Assembly: GCA_037127315.1 (NCBI GenBank)
Contig: JBBBDQ010000403.1
Span: 1,314,001 to 1,378,000 of the forward strand
Direction of reading: 5' to 3'
From: Ascarosepion bandense
Taxonomy: Eukaryota; Mollusca; Cephalopoda; Sepiida; Sepiidae
Length of the DNA stretch: 64,000 nt
This document shows, piece after piece, positions 1-9,004 of the stretch. The notes below the pieces were generated by a model that did not search any database, was not told the DNA's origin, and worked only from the letters and a program-made list of their open reading frames with translations. The translations under genes were made by a program, and so were the position numbers. Numbering within the stretch: the stretch's first letter is position 1; every line of letters begins with the position of its first letter.

Positions 1-5
1 ATAAC

Positions 6-65
<60 letters not shown>

Positions 66-245
66 CAAGATGTTTGTGTGTGTGTCTGTTTATCTGTCTG
101 TATGTCCTTTATACAAATCCACAATTTTTATCCGATTCTCACCAAACTTCACACAAATATTCTTTAGGCTGAGTCTGAGCTCCAGGACCATGGATTAGTT
201 TTAAAGTTTTCATTACACCCGAGCAACGCCGGGCTATACTGCTAG
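1..245 (+). mobile_element. Helitron-like non-autonomous element, 3' part
   Basis: This is the 3' half of a repeat that is longer at 2217-2751 (-) and 20992-21741 (+). A (TA)n then (GA)n tract occupies 1-62. The shared body follows, and the copy ends with a GC-rich stem motif (CCCGAGCAACGCCGGGC) about 10 nt before a terminal CTAG at 242-245. A short hairpin close to a CTRR terminus and no terminal inverted repeats is the usual Helitron 3' end. The 5' end is beyond the window or lost in the microsatellite. The base after CTAG is A, not the expected T, so this junction may be altered. Confidence 0.55.
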
Positions 246-536
246 ACAAAAATAAGATAGGCACGAAATTTCTTGGACGTATATTGAGGAAAGGGGATTA
301 GAGGATTTGACATTCACAGGGCATATTGAAAGCAAGACGGACAGAGGGAACCAGCGAGTAACCCATCTGAGCTTGTTTAAATGGGTGTCAGAACAGGGTG
401 TAAGGGCAATAGTGAAAAGGCAAGCTATGCTAATAGCTACAAAGGATAGAAATTTGGGATGATAAATACCTTCACCTTCTGAAGGGACGTGACACAAAGA
501 AGAAGTAGAAGAAGAAGAAGAAGAAGAAGAAGAAGA
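246..536 (+). pseudogene. LINE 3'-end fragment with (GAA)n tail
   Basis: Frame-shifted translation shows a C-terminal LINE ORF2 signature: an FLGRILRKG-like start, then a TGH motif, a KDR motif, and LKG just before the stop. The copy ends in a GAAGAAGAA tail at about 505-536. The same end with the same tail occurs inverted at 19262-19335, and a diverged tailless copy lies at 41515-41850. Stops interrupt the frame, so it is inactive. The clade is uncertain; an RTE- or R1-like ending is my guess. Confidence 0.5.
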
Positions 537-569
537 TGAAATTTTAAACATTGTATACTAACATTGTTA

Positions 570-570
<1 letters not shown>

Positions 571-651
<81 letters not shown>
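571..651. repeat. (TA)n microsatellite
   Basis: About 80 bp of pure TA lies directly before the target duplication of the SINE at 658. The reading frames through it (YIYIYI) are artefacts. Confidence 0.98.
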
Positions 652-653
<2 letters not shown>

Positions 654-657
654 TAAC

Positions 658-964
658 GGATGTGCGTTGTGGTGCATTGGATATCGGCTCGGAACGACAA
701 ATCGGGGAGCCGAGTTCGAATTCCAGTTCAATTCATTACATTCACTTACGCGCAAATACCCTTGGGAAAGGTATTAATCCGTCTATTCCTTCCAGTTATG
801 GGTTAAATAACAGAACAGATTGGGTTCTATAGCCTTAGTCGGCAACCAGTCTACCGCAGAAAGCAATGGCAATCTACTGCGAGATAATCTTCTACCCAGT
901 CAGTCATGTCTCTTTCGAGACATGATAGCCCAAGCGTGTATCACGGATGGCACTTAACTGACTG
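658..964 (+). mobile_element. tRNA-derived SINE, full length, with TSD
   Basis: A 307-bp SINE. The head carries pol III promoter-like boxes: an A box near TGGTGCATTGG and a B box near GAGTTCGAATTCC. A central domain (CACTTACGCGCAAATACCC) follows, then an internal palindrome (TCATGTCTC-TTTC-GAGACATGA) and a 3' end reading AACTGACTG. The 8-bp duplication ATACTAAC flanks it at 650-657 and 965-972. The central domain also occurs in the 5S-headed elements at 1205-1622. The layout fits cephalopod tRNA-derived SINEs with a shared central domain; the family name is inferred. Confidence 0.88.
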
Positions 965-1204
965 ATACTAACATTGTTACAAAGTGGCGAACTTTTTTCT
1001 AGCTTCAGTTTAAAGCATCAATCATTTGGGTTAAGAAGCGTTTGATTAATTAATTTATTTTTATACGGTACATCGACCTATTGCAGGTAATTTAAAGCCC
1101 GAATAAATTTTTCAATTGTAAGGATTTGTGGGATGAATTATAACGATTTACTGATACAAATCCTACTAATTAAACCACAGCTTCGAGAAGAAGAGGTGGA
1201 TTTC

Positions 1205-1419
1205 TAACTTTCCCAATGGGTATTTACACGTAAGTGAATCTAACGAACCCGACTGGAATTGGAACTTGGCTCACCGATTTCCAATTCAGCGCTGTTATCC
1301 ATTACACCATATGCACATTCAAGCTTACAGCAGATGGTATCCCCCAAGCGCTCACCTCTCTAGATATTGACGTTGCTTAACTTCAAGAACCGGTCTTTCA
1401 CGGTGATGCAGCCATAAGC
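1205..1419 (-). mobile_element. Chimeric 5S rRNA/tRNA-like SINE, unit A
   Basis: Read on the minus strand, 1419-1321 resembles 5S rRNA from end to end with an internal deletion: a start like GCTTATGGC, the block GAAGTTAAGCAACGTC, and an end like GGATACC then GCTGTAAGCTT. From 1320 to about 1231 it continues into a tRNA-like segment with an A box (TGGTGTAATGGATA) and a B box (AGTTCCAATTCC). It then enters the central domain shared with the tRNA SINEs (CACTTACGTGTAAATACCC). A 5S head fused to a tRNA-like body is known in vertebrate AmnSINE-type elements. Unit B follows immediately, giving a head-to-tail dimer. Confidence 0.75.
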
Positions 1420-1622
1420 TCGTAAGTGAATATAATAAACCCGATTGGAATTCGATCTCGGCCTTCAACTCCCATTCCGAGCCGTTATCCGTGACACTAC
1501 CTGTACATCCAAGTTTACATCAAGGGGTTTTCTCAAAAGATCACCTATTTAGGTACTGATCAGGCTCTATGCAGTGACTATACGAAAACTGGTGTTTGAA
1601 CGTGATACTGTCCATTCCTGTA
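1420..1622 (-). mobile_element. Chimeric 5S rRNA/tRNA-like SINE, unit B
   Basis: This is a second copy in the same orientation. On the minus strand it shows 5S-like blocks (CACGTTCAAACACC, then GAGCCTGATCAGTACC, then GGTGATC) followed by tRNA-like sequence with a B box (GATCGAATTCC) and the start of the central domain (TTCACTTACG), where it abuts unit A. It keeps the middle of the 5S moiety better than unit A but has decayed ends. No TSD was found around the pair. Confidence 0.68.
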
Positions 1623-2216
1623 AATCATTTTGGTATCATTCTAGCTAGATTTATATGGATTGAGTAAGTGAGGGGACGAAGAAGAAAGAAAGATCCAATT
1701 GAAGTATGTATTCTAATCGATAAAATTGATACGAATTAAACATTTCGATAGTTAAATACCAGAATTAGCACAATTGGACAATCAAAGTCGAGAATGTCGC
1801 TGATTCAAATCCGTCCCAATCGCTTATTTGTAAAACCTCGAGATTACTGTGAATAAATAGTGAAGATAACACAAACGGAAGGACCATGAAGGATTATTCA
1901 CTTTAATCCGTTTATGGTAAACAATTCAATTCAATGATTTAATGATACTGATGAAAGCGGTTTAAATCAATTTAAAAATACAATTTGATAGTAGTTTGCT
2001 AGTCCCAGAAATGCTTATGACCTAGCAATGTTTGATGGGGGAGACATATTTTTAATTGCATTTGTCCTCGACTGATTTGGTTGACGACCATTTTTGTCAA
2101 TTTTAAGTAAAAATAATTCGCATTTTGCTCACTAAGTTTGAATACGTACTCTTCTATTTTTCAAAAATAGTTTTCACATGCCTGATATATTGTTCTTTAG
2201 ATACACTTTTAATTGA

Positions 2217-2676
2217 CTAGCAGTATAGCCCGGCGTTGCTCGGGGGTAATAAAAGCTTTAAAACTAATCCATGGTCCTGGAGCTCAGACTCAGCCTAAAG
2301 AATATTTGTGTGAAGTTTGGTGGGAATCGGATAAAAATTGTAGATTTGTATAAAGAACATACAGACAGATAAACAGACACACACACACAAACATCTTGCC
2401 TTATATATATATTATCGATTTTCTGCATTATTGTAAGAACTGCAACCTTGAAACTTCTGAATATCATTTCTAATGTCTTTGTCTATGAGTGTATCAAATT
2501 TGATTAAAATTTGACCACTCCTTCTATAACCCGATTGTTTCGATTTTCGATTTTCGATATTTATCGGGGGTACCTCGACACAAAACCTATCTAAGAACAC
2601 TCGCAGACGCTTATAGTACAACTGTGTAAATTTTCAAGAAAATCGGTTCAGCCATTTCGGAGTCTATAGGTAACGG

Positions 2677-2730
<54 letters not shown>

Positions 2731-2751
2731 CCATTTATAAATAAGTTTAGA
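2217..2751 (-). mobile_element. Helitron-like non-autonomous element, full length
   Basis: Minus-strand element beginning TC at 2751 and ending CTAG at 2217, with T as the next base and A before the start. This is the canonical A|TC...CTRR|T arrangement. It carries an internal (GT)n block (about 2672-2727), a short (TA)n block, and a 3' stem motif (CCCGAGCAACGCCGGG). It is inserted just after the YLDD motif of the gypsy RT. With these boundaries removed, the RT frame on both sides is in phase and of normal length, which supports the boundaries. It is non-coding. Confidence 0.62.
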
Positions 2752-2812
2752 TTTATCATCCAGATAAGCAACTGCAAAATCGCAATCTGAAAACATAGTA
2801 ACTATTAGTCGG

Positions 2813-3062
2813 TTAAGTGCCATACGTGATACACACTTGGGTGATCATGTCTCTTTCGAGACATGACCGACTTTCTACGGTAGACTGTTTTCCAACCAAG
2901 GATATGGAACCCAATCTGTTCTGTTATCTAACCCATAACTGAAGAGAAGAGACGGATTAATGCCTTTCCCAAGGGTATTTGCGCGTAAATGAATGCAACT
3001 GAAATTCTAACTCAGCTCTCCTTTTCTCGTTTCGAGTCGATATCCACTGCACCACAACGCTT
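2813..3062 (-). mobile_element. tRNA-derived SINE inside the gypsy RT
   Basis: Same family as 658-964, with an A box-like TGGTGCAGTGG on the minus strand, the central domain and the palindrome. It is diverged and lacks part of the region between the central domain and the palindrome. Read in SINE sense, the palindrome loop is GAAA rather than TTTC. Gypsy RT homology flanks it on both sides, so it inserted into an existing gypsy copy. No clear TSD was found. Confidence 0.78.
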
Positions 3063-4238
3063 GCTAAAATATAGCTGGAGCCACTTTTATACTAAAAGGA
3101 AGTCAGTTGAACTTATACAACTCCTTGTGAGTATTTATAGCTATTAACTTTGAACCTTTTTCTTCAACCTGTACTTGTAAATACAATTCAGAAAGATCCA
3201 GCTTTGAAAGAATTTTCCACCGTTTAACTTCGCAAAAATTTATTCTGAACTGGAAATGTGTAGTTACGGTGATTATTTTCTTTTCTTTACATACACTGCT
3301 GGTTCTGTCCAATTTGAATGGTTAATCTTTACAATTATATCTACTTTTTCTACTCTGTCTAATTCTTCGTTGACTTACCCCAATGCTGCTAATGGTACAC
3401 CCCGTTTTGGTTTAAATACTGGCGTCGAACTTTTTTTAACTTTAAATTTCGCTTTGAACTTTCGCCTGTTCACTTACGTTTTTTAATAAATGTTTATAGG
3501 TAAAGACCAAATAATTGCATCCGAATAATTTCGTAGTATTTTTAACACATAGGCTTTAGTTTTTACATGCATATAACAGAATGAAACATTATAAGTCATT
3601 TCGCAAATAAAAAAAAAGTTTATCACCTAAAACACCACTTGCAACTTCCGAAGTCCTTTTTAATATACGCTTTCCTATTTCTCTTCATGTGGTTTCACTG
3701 ATTATTGTGATATCACTACTAGTGTTCAGTAGCATTATTATTAATATCAGTTATTTTCACGTCCACAAATTTTCTTTTTCTGTGATTATTTTTCCGTCGC
3801 AATGCTGAGTACATATTTTTTCCTGTGATAATTTTTCTTGGTTTAGTTTTACAATGTGACTTTATATATCCTACTTTACCACACTTGTAGCATTTCGAAT
3901 TCTTAAAGGGAAAGTCGTCTCTGAGATTTAACCTTTCACTTCTGAAAGATGAATTAATTTGTCTTTCGTTTGTACGTATGCACTTTCTTTTTCCTGAATT
4001 TCTTCAGAATCACATCTCAGAATTAAGATTCTCTGACATTCGTCAAATAATTCCTGTAGTGTAAGTTTACTGCTTTGTTCAAGTTTTGTTGAAATGTTTG
4101 CGCGTATTTCTGCGTCTCTTTTCGCTGTTAACTCTTGAACGAAAATTAACCCTTTGAATATATCTGGAGGCAGTTCGTTTAGTCTGAATCTTTTTTATTC
4201 CTTTTAACGATTTCAGCATATGTGACAAAATTTTCGTC

Positions 4239-5010
4239 TTCTTTTTTTATTATTATCATATCGACCAAGCAAGGCATGTTACTGCCACTGTGTTGCAGGG
4301 GGGGGTACATAGGAGAAAAGTTATGAGAAAGAGTGACAGGTTATAGGGGGTGTCAGGAAGTGGGTAAGAGAAGGATGCGAATACTGATGAGGGGAGTGGA
4401 TGTAGAAGAGAGCATGAGAGAGGATGCAGGTTAGTGAGATAGGAGATGACTATTGATTTTACATTTAAATTCTTGGAGATTGTAGCTGTCGGGGAAGCAA
4501 GTAAATGTAAGGGAATTCCACGAGCAGGAAGTGCAAGAAAAGAAGCTGATGGAGTAGAATTTGCGTTTACATTTAATTGTAAAAGGGTGGGACCTAGTTG
4601 CTAGTCTTGTGGCTCAAGTAAATTCATATATAGGGGGACCAATGAGCTAAGTTCATCGGCGCAGAAGCCTTGAAAGTATTTGTAGAAGAGACACAGGAAA
4701 GTCACATTGTGCCGGTGAGAAAGTGACTGTTTCTGAGCTGCCAAGTCGGGACACATCACTTTACAGATTCTCCGTTGGATTTTGTCAAGGACACCTTGGT
4801 GTATAGCAGGAGCACCCGACCAGATATGGCAGCAGTATTCAATGCACGGGCGGATGGAAGATTTATATATGTGCAGGATTGTTTCAGACGGGAAAAACTT
4901 GCTGGCCCTACACAGAGAACCGACTTTCTTAGCAGCGGATTTAGATATGGATTCTATATAGTCGTTCCACTTGAGGTCTGTTGTAAGAGTTAACCCGAAG
5001 AGACGCAGAT
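4239..5010 (-). mobile_element. 5'-truncated CR1/jockey-like LINE inside gypsy Gag, with TSD
   Basis: Carries the C-terminal part of a LINE ORF2 (thumb and downstream region: KVGSLCRA, HIYKSSIRPCIEY, then IQRRI), about 140 codons open at 4601-5026, then a decayed tail region. The 3' end reads CCTTGCTTGG...GATATGAT followed by an A-rich tail. The exact 8-bp duplication TTTTCGTC lies at 4231-4238 and 5011-5018. Gag homology abuts both duplications, so this is a clean insertion. A longer relative containing RT motifs is at 32413-33740. Confidence 0.85.
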
Positions 5011-5588
5011 TTTTCGTCAGATTCATACATCCTTAACGAGTGTTGAATAAAGTGATTTTGTCGCCAAAGATTCTTGTCAGAATATGTACTGCTTCTTCAA
5101 AACCAATTTCTCCTGGGGTTTTTCGGTAGTACAAAGTTACAAAGATTTTCACTAGTATTTTTCTCCATATTGTTTGAACCTGACAGGTAGGACCTTTCTG
5201 TAAATATTCAACCAACAGGATTTAGAAGACAAGTGCAGATAATGTTTGGGGAGAATATTTCAGAAAGTAAAATTATAGGTCAATTCAAAGTTGATGTGTG
5301 TGACATCGATAAATGTTGAGAATTAAAGTAAATTTTTGGACAAGACGTTTTTTATGTAAGTCACAACCAAGATTCTTAGGTAAAAACGTATATTCACGCA
5401 AAACAATATTGTTTAACGTCCTACAAAGCTGACTTTTGCCCAACTTGTCAAAACAAGAAGAAAAGTCTTCTTAGACACTAAGTTAACTGAATGATCAATA
5501 GACATTCCAGATATTTAGGTACCAGATCGGCGGCAAGGTCTCATCATTTTACAGTTTAAATTGCTAGATGTAACAGTAAGTTCTATAG

Positions 5589-5896
5589 TCAGTCAGTTAT
5601 GTGCCATACGTGAAATAACTTGGGCTATCATGTCTCGAAAGAGACATGACTGACTGGGCAGAAGATTATCCCGCAGTAGGTTGCCATTGCTTTCTGCGGT
5701 AGACTGGTTGCCAGTCAAGGCTATAGAACCCAATCTGTCCTGTTATTTAACCCATAACTGGGAGGAAGAGACGAATTAATACCTTTCCCAAGGGTATTTG
5801 CGCGTAAGTGAATGCAAGGAATTCAACTGGAATTCGAACCCGGCTCCCCGATTTCTCGTTCCGAGCCGATATCCACTGCTCCACAACGCACCTCCT
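5589..5896 (-). mobile_element. tRNA-derived SINE, full length, with TSD
   Basis: A 308-bp minus-strand copy of the 658-964 family, with an exact 10-bp duplication AGTTCTATAG at 5579-5588 and 5897-5906. A box (TGGAGCAGTGG), B box (GGTTCGAATTCC), central domain and palindrome are all intact. The long TSD and intact boxes suggest fairly recent retroposition. Confidence 0.9.
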
Positions 5897-6084
5897 AGTT
5901 CTATAGTAATAGTTCCTTTTATCGTACTTCTCGCTTCTAGAAGTCTCTCCCGGAGTCTTTTTTCACAGTAAACTTTGAACTTCAAAAATTTAAGTGTAAT
6001 ATCAAATGTTATCGTGTCTTAATATCTGTTCAGTAATTGTTCTCTCTCTCCTAAATAGTCTTTTCTTCTCATATTCACTAACGC

Positions 6085-6150
6085 TTAGTATCCCCCCTTT
6101 GCGTCTTAGTGATTTTATTGCCTTGCTTGGGGGTAAAATTATTTTTAAAA
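6085..6150 (+). repeat. LINE 3'-tail fragment
   Basis: Only the terminal motif of the CR1-like tail family is visible (GCCTTGCTTGGGGGTAAAAT followed by an A/T-rich end), preceded by a short CCCCCC stretch. It is too short to say more than that it resembles the tails at 4239, 31420 and 32413. Confidence 0.35.
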
Positions 6151-6486
6151 AATTAACAATAAACTTGGTTTAAAATATGTATGTAAATGAGAATGAAGAA
6201 CAATATTCAAGTAAAAATTCTCTCTTGAAAGTAGCCATAAATAATGTTAAAATCAAAACATCGAAATATAATCAAACATCGAAAATATAATCAATGAATG
6301 ATATCTTCTGGATTTATTCATAAATAACAATTCGTGTTGTACTTTGTCCCGTGATAAAACCTCACACATCCAAAACAATTTATTATCAATATTTAAAATA
6401 ATGACAAATCGAACTATGATAAAAAGTTTACCAACATCGGTTGATGATTCATATCAAATTTTATTATGAAAACCTTGACTCGCAAT

Positions 6487-6610
6487 ATAGTGGGTTATCT
6501 TATCTATTCTTTTCAGTTTGTTAGTAGTGGAGAGTCCGTTCTAGTGAAGTGTAGTTGTATACTGTTGCAGGTTAACGGAATTTGGCCTTGTTGTAGATAG
6601 CCCACTATAA
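6487..6610. repeat. Short inverted repeat (MITE-like)
   Basis: The 15-mers TATAGTGGGTTATCT (about 6487) and AGATAGCCCACTATA (about 6596) are reverse complements with one mismatch, about 95 bp apart. No ORF lies between. It could be a small MITE, but no target duplication was identified. Confidence 0.35.
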
Positions 6611-6629
6611 GTTATAAAATGATTACAAA

Positions 6630-6998
6630 TCAAGAAAGGCAATTTGAGTACAAAAATAACATTTTATATATACACATATCAATTAATGTTTTTACAATTG
6701 AAGTAATACATGAAGTATAGGTCCAACGGAGGTTAAAATGTTCATGGCAATAAAATGCCGAAAGAGAATTAATGCTTAGGAATTTGGGAGCGTGTAAGTC
6801 AGGAATGTCTTTGATATATTCGCTCCTTAGGTCAGTAAGTAGTTTTTGAGGCAGAGAAGAAGGAAAGAGGCAAGGGAGGCGAGTGTAGTAAGCCGCTTGA
6901 CTTTGGTCAAGGGCGATACTAATTACCCTCTTCTCCTCGAGTCGGTCTGCCTGTCTATGCTTTCTGTATCCGCTTTTTATATCTTCTTTTGGGATCAT
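6630..6998 (-). CDS. Hypothetical 122-codon ORF
   Basis: An open frame from ATG (6998) running leftwards. The first 30 or so residues are rich in Arg, Lys and Glu; the C-terminal third is hydrophobic and Cys/Leu-rich. I recognise no domain. The reason to keep it is position: it starts about 120 bp downstream, on the minus strand, of the CpG-bearing patch at 7040-7200. In AT-rich sequence an ORF this long can still occur by chance. It could also be one exon of a larger gene. Confidence 0.2.
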   Translation of the reverse strand: MIPKEDIKSGYRKHRQADRLEEKRVISIALDQSQAAYYTRLPCLFPSSLPQKLLTDLRSEYIKDIPDLHAPKFLSINSLSAFYCHEHFNLRWTYTSCITSIVKTLIDMCIYKMLFLYSNCLS

Positions 6999-7039
6999 AG
7001 CAGCTCATTTGGGATTTCACACTTGTATTTGGTTCTGGG

Positions 7040-7200
7040 CTTCCCATTGGCTGATAAATAAAATTCGCGTAGACTCGCAAACTGGAAATTTAATATTTAA
7101 TTAATTTTTAGTTTTCAACCGGAACATCTGCGCAACCGGATGCGCAACGACGACTTTTTCTCATTTGCTTTTTGGTCGTGAGAGCGCAAACATCCGGTCC
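7040..7200. promoter_or_regulatory. CpG- and Ets/NRF1-like motif cluster
   Basis: Unlike its AT-rich surroundings, this patch holds several CpGs, a CCAAT box in reverse (CCCATTGG) beside an ATAAATAAA, two GCGCA half sites around CCGGA, and further Ets-like cores (ACCGGAA, ATCCGGT). Such clusters are typical of TATA-poor housekeeping promoters. The only candidate target nearby is the weak ORF at 6630-6998 (-). Assignment is inference from motif content. Confidence 0.3.
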
Positions 7201-7285
7201 ATCGCTTTTGCTCCGTATCACCACAGCATCATAAAGTCTGACAGTATATTAATTATTTGTTTTGTTTGTTACTTAATAAGAATAT

Positions 7286-7640
7286 GAAACCGATCTTCCA
7301 TTTTATGTACAGTAGAAACTTCTATTAGTATTTAACATAAATATATGTTGAAAACAGTCCCAAATTCGGTTGCTTCATACACAATTTTATTGTAAGAACA
7401 TTGATTTGTATTACAAATTTTATCGTTCAAATTTTGTTTGTACTATAAAATTTGACATAGCGTAGTGATTGTGGTAAGGATCCGATTTATTCATTAAAAC
7501 CGATCCCTCATTTTGTCTCCAGTAGAAACTTAATGTGAACATATCTTGAAAATTTTCCCAACTTCGGTTGGTTTATCATAGCCATACCAAAACATTAGAT
7601 CATAAAATCTGACATGGTGTCGTATTTATTGTTAAGGCAA
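7286..7640. repeat. Two-copy tandem duplication, about 211-bp unit
   Basis: Blocks AAACCGATCTTCCATTTT (7286) and AAACCGATCCCTCATTTT (7497) start two diverged units. Each continues with CAGTAGAAACTT, then AATTCGGTTG or ACTTCGGTTGG, then a 'TAAAATTTGACAT' or 'TAAAATCTGACAT' block. Weaker similarity extends left to about 6400. No coding potential. Confidence 0.5.
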
Positions 7641-8458
7641 CACAGTTTTGTATCGCATCTTTTAAAAACTCGACTGGATGCCAGAAAAGAACCTCTGCAT
7701 TCGATTTAAACCAAACATTTTGTTAATGTCTGCTTGTTTATAAAAACGTTTCTAACATTAACATTAAGTCTGTCATAGGTTTCATCGGTTGTGATTCTGC
7801 ACGTCATTATGTTGCAACAGGGTCGTCATTGCAGCTACTTCTAGTTTAAGTGGTTACGCATTTTAAAAAAGAGGTTAAATGTGTGGGTTGTGGGTGTGCA
7901 AAAGATAGGAATTCAAACGGGAAATTATGATATTGACTGACGAGTATGTGGATCATTTCCGGAAATGCTTTTTAAGGACATCGGAAAAGAAAAATTGTTC
8001 TGATAAATTTTAAAAAGCTTGCAAACTTTTTGAACCGGATAACAAAGCAATAATAATTCCAAAGTGTCCGTCAGGTCTAGTGCAAAATACACACACGCAC
8101 ATTGTTTATTGTTTTATTGTCTCAGTTACGATAATTTATTTTCTGAAAAATAGAAAAGAAAAAAAAAAAAAAAAAACCAATGCATTTGAATTAAATTAGG
8201 TGTTTGACAAATTTGAACATTGCGGTGATAAAGATACGTCGCCATTGCTTCTTTCAATACATTTTTTTAAACTCCTCCTTCTGGTGAAGGCAATGAATTG
8301 CATTAAGATATTACTGTGGGTTACCAAATATGTGTTGGAGGACCTCGGCAGTACCTGACACTCGAGAGGAGAAAATTACCCAAAAATCTTTATTATAATT
8401 CTGCTTGTCTTTTCCTTTGTTAGTTAGTTCCATAGTTCGCACGACCGTTACGCCCTGT

Positions 8459-8611
8459 CTCACTGAAACCAAGTAGCCTCTCTGATACGTTATTTTTCGT
8501 TTTCACGCGGTTAAAATGGAATAGTTCATTATCTATAATAATGAACTATTCCATTTTAACCGCGTGAAAACAAAAAATAACGTATAAGAGAGGCTTCTTG
8601 GTTTCAGTGAG
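8459..8611. repeat. Long near-perfect palindrome (74-bp arms)
   Basis: Arms 8459-8532 and 8538-8611 are reverse complements with three mismatches over 74 bp, separated by five bases. A perfect (AAAT)n tract follows at 8616-8652. A transcript would fold into one long hairpin. It may be a fold-back MITE or an inverted duplication made by template switching. No protein is encoded. Confidence 0.9.
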
Positions 8612-8615
8612 AAAA

Positions 8616-8616
8616 A

Positions 8617-8651
<35 letters not shown>

Positions 8652-8652
8652 A
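8616..8652. repeat. (AAAT)n microsatellite
   Basis: About nine tandem AAAT units abutting the palindrome at 8459-8611. Confidence 0.95.
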
Positions 8653-9004
8653 GAAGGGGAGTGTTTAACGTCTGTTTCAGTAAAATGGAAAAAGTCAATT
8701 TTAAAGCTTTTTATTTGTATACTCTTACTTCTTAAAATAACGACAACCATTCATAATAATGATTGTTATTGCATTGCAATATTTTGTTAAAGTTGTTAAG
8801 CTCAAATATTTAGCAATGCGATAGGGAAATTTTTACGGATATTTTATTGTTGTAGAACTCGCATTGAACTTATTCAATCATTATCTTAAGAATGAAGACT
8901 CATCAGAAAATTACAATAGGAAAATCGTTAAATTTTCGCTGTTTTTTCTAGTTTATAATAAAAGATGGTTAGAGAAAAATCAGAAGAATGTAACGTAAAT
9001 TTTG

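Larger units (their letters stand above)
1980..5220 (-). mobile_element. Ty3/gypsy LTR retrotransposon remnant, split by three insertions
   Basis: On the minus strand, from high to low coordinates: Gag-like sequence (about 5220-5019 and 4230-3920), a CCHC knuckle with its His replaced by Tyr (about 3890), a protease active-site region with DTGSD changed to NTSSD (about 3740), and reverse transcriptase. RT includes the N-terminal PKRGVP region (about 3410), KLDLSELYLQ (about 3200), YLDD (about 2755) and distal motifs down to about 1990. Many stops and frameshifts make it inactive. A Helitron-like element (2217-2751), a SINE (2813-3062) and a LINE (4239-5010) interrupt it, and the Gag and RT homology resumes on the far side of each. 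No LTRs, RNase H or integrase were recognised. Confidence 0.8.

Noticed and set aside
658..720. A genuine tRNA gene at SINE heads
   Set aside because: A and B boxes are present but the cloverleaf is not intact, and the same head recurs with the SINE body.
551..832. 93-codon plus-strand ORF with YIYIYI run
   Set aside because: It is (TA)n translated, then antisense-like reading of a SINE.
1321..1419. A functional 5S rRNA gene or pseudogene on its own
   Set aside because: Internally deleted and always followed by a tRNA-like body in three copies, so it is a SINE head rather than a 5S gene.
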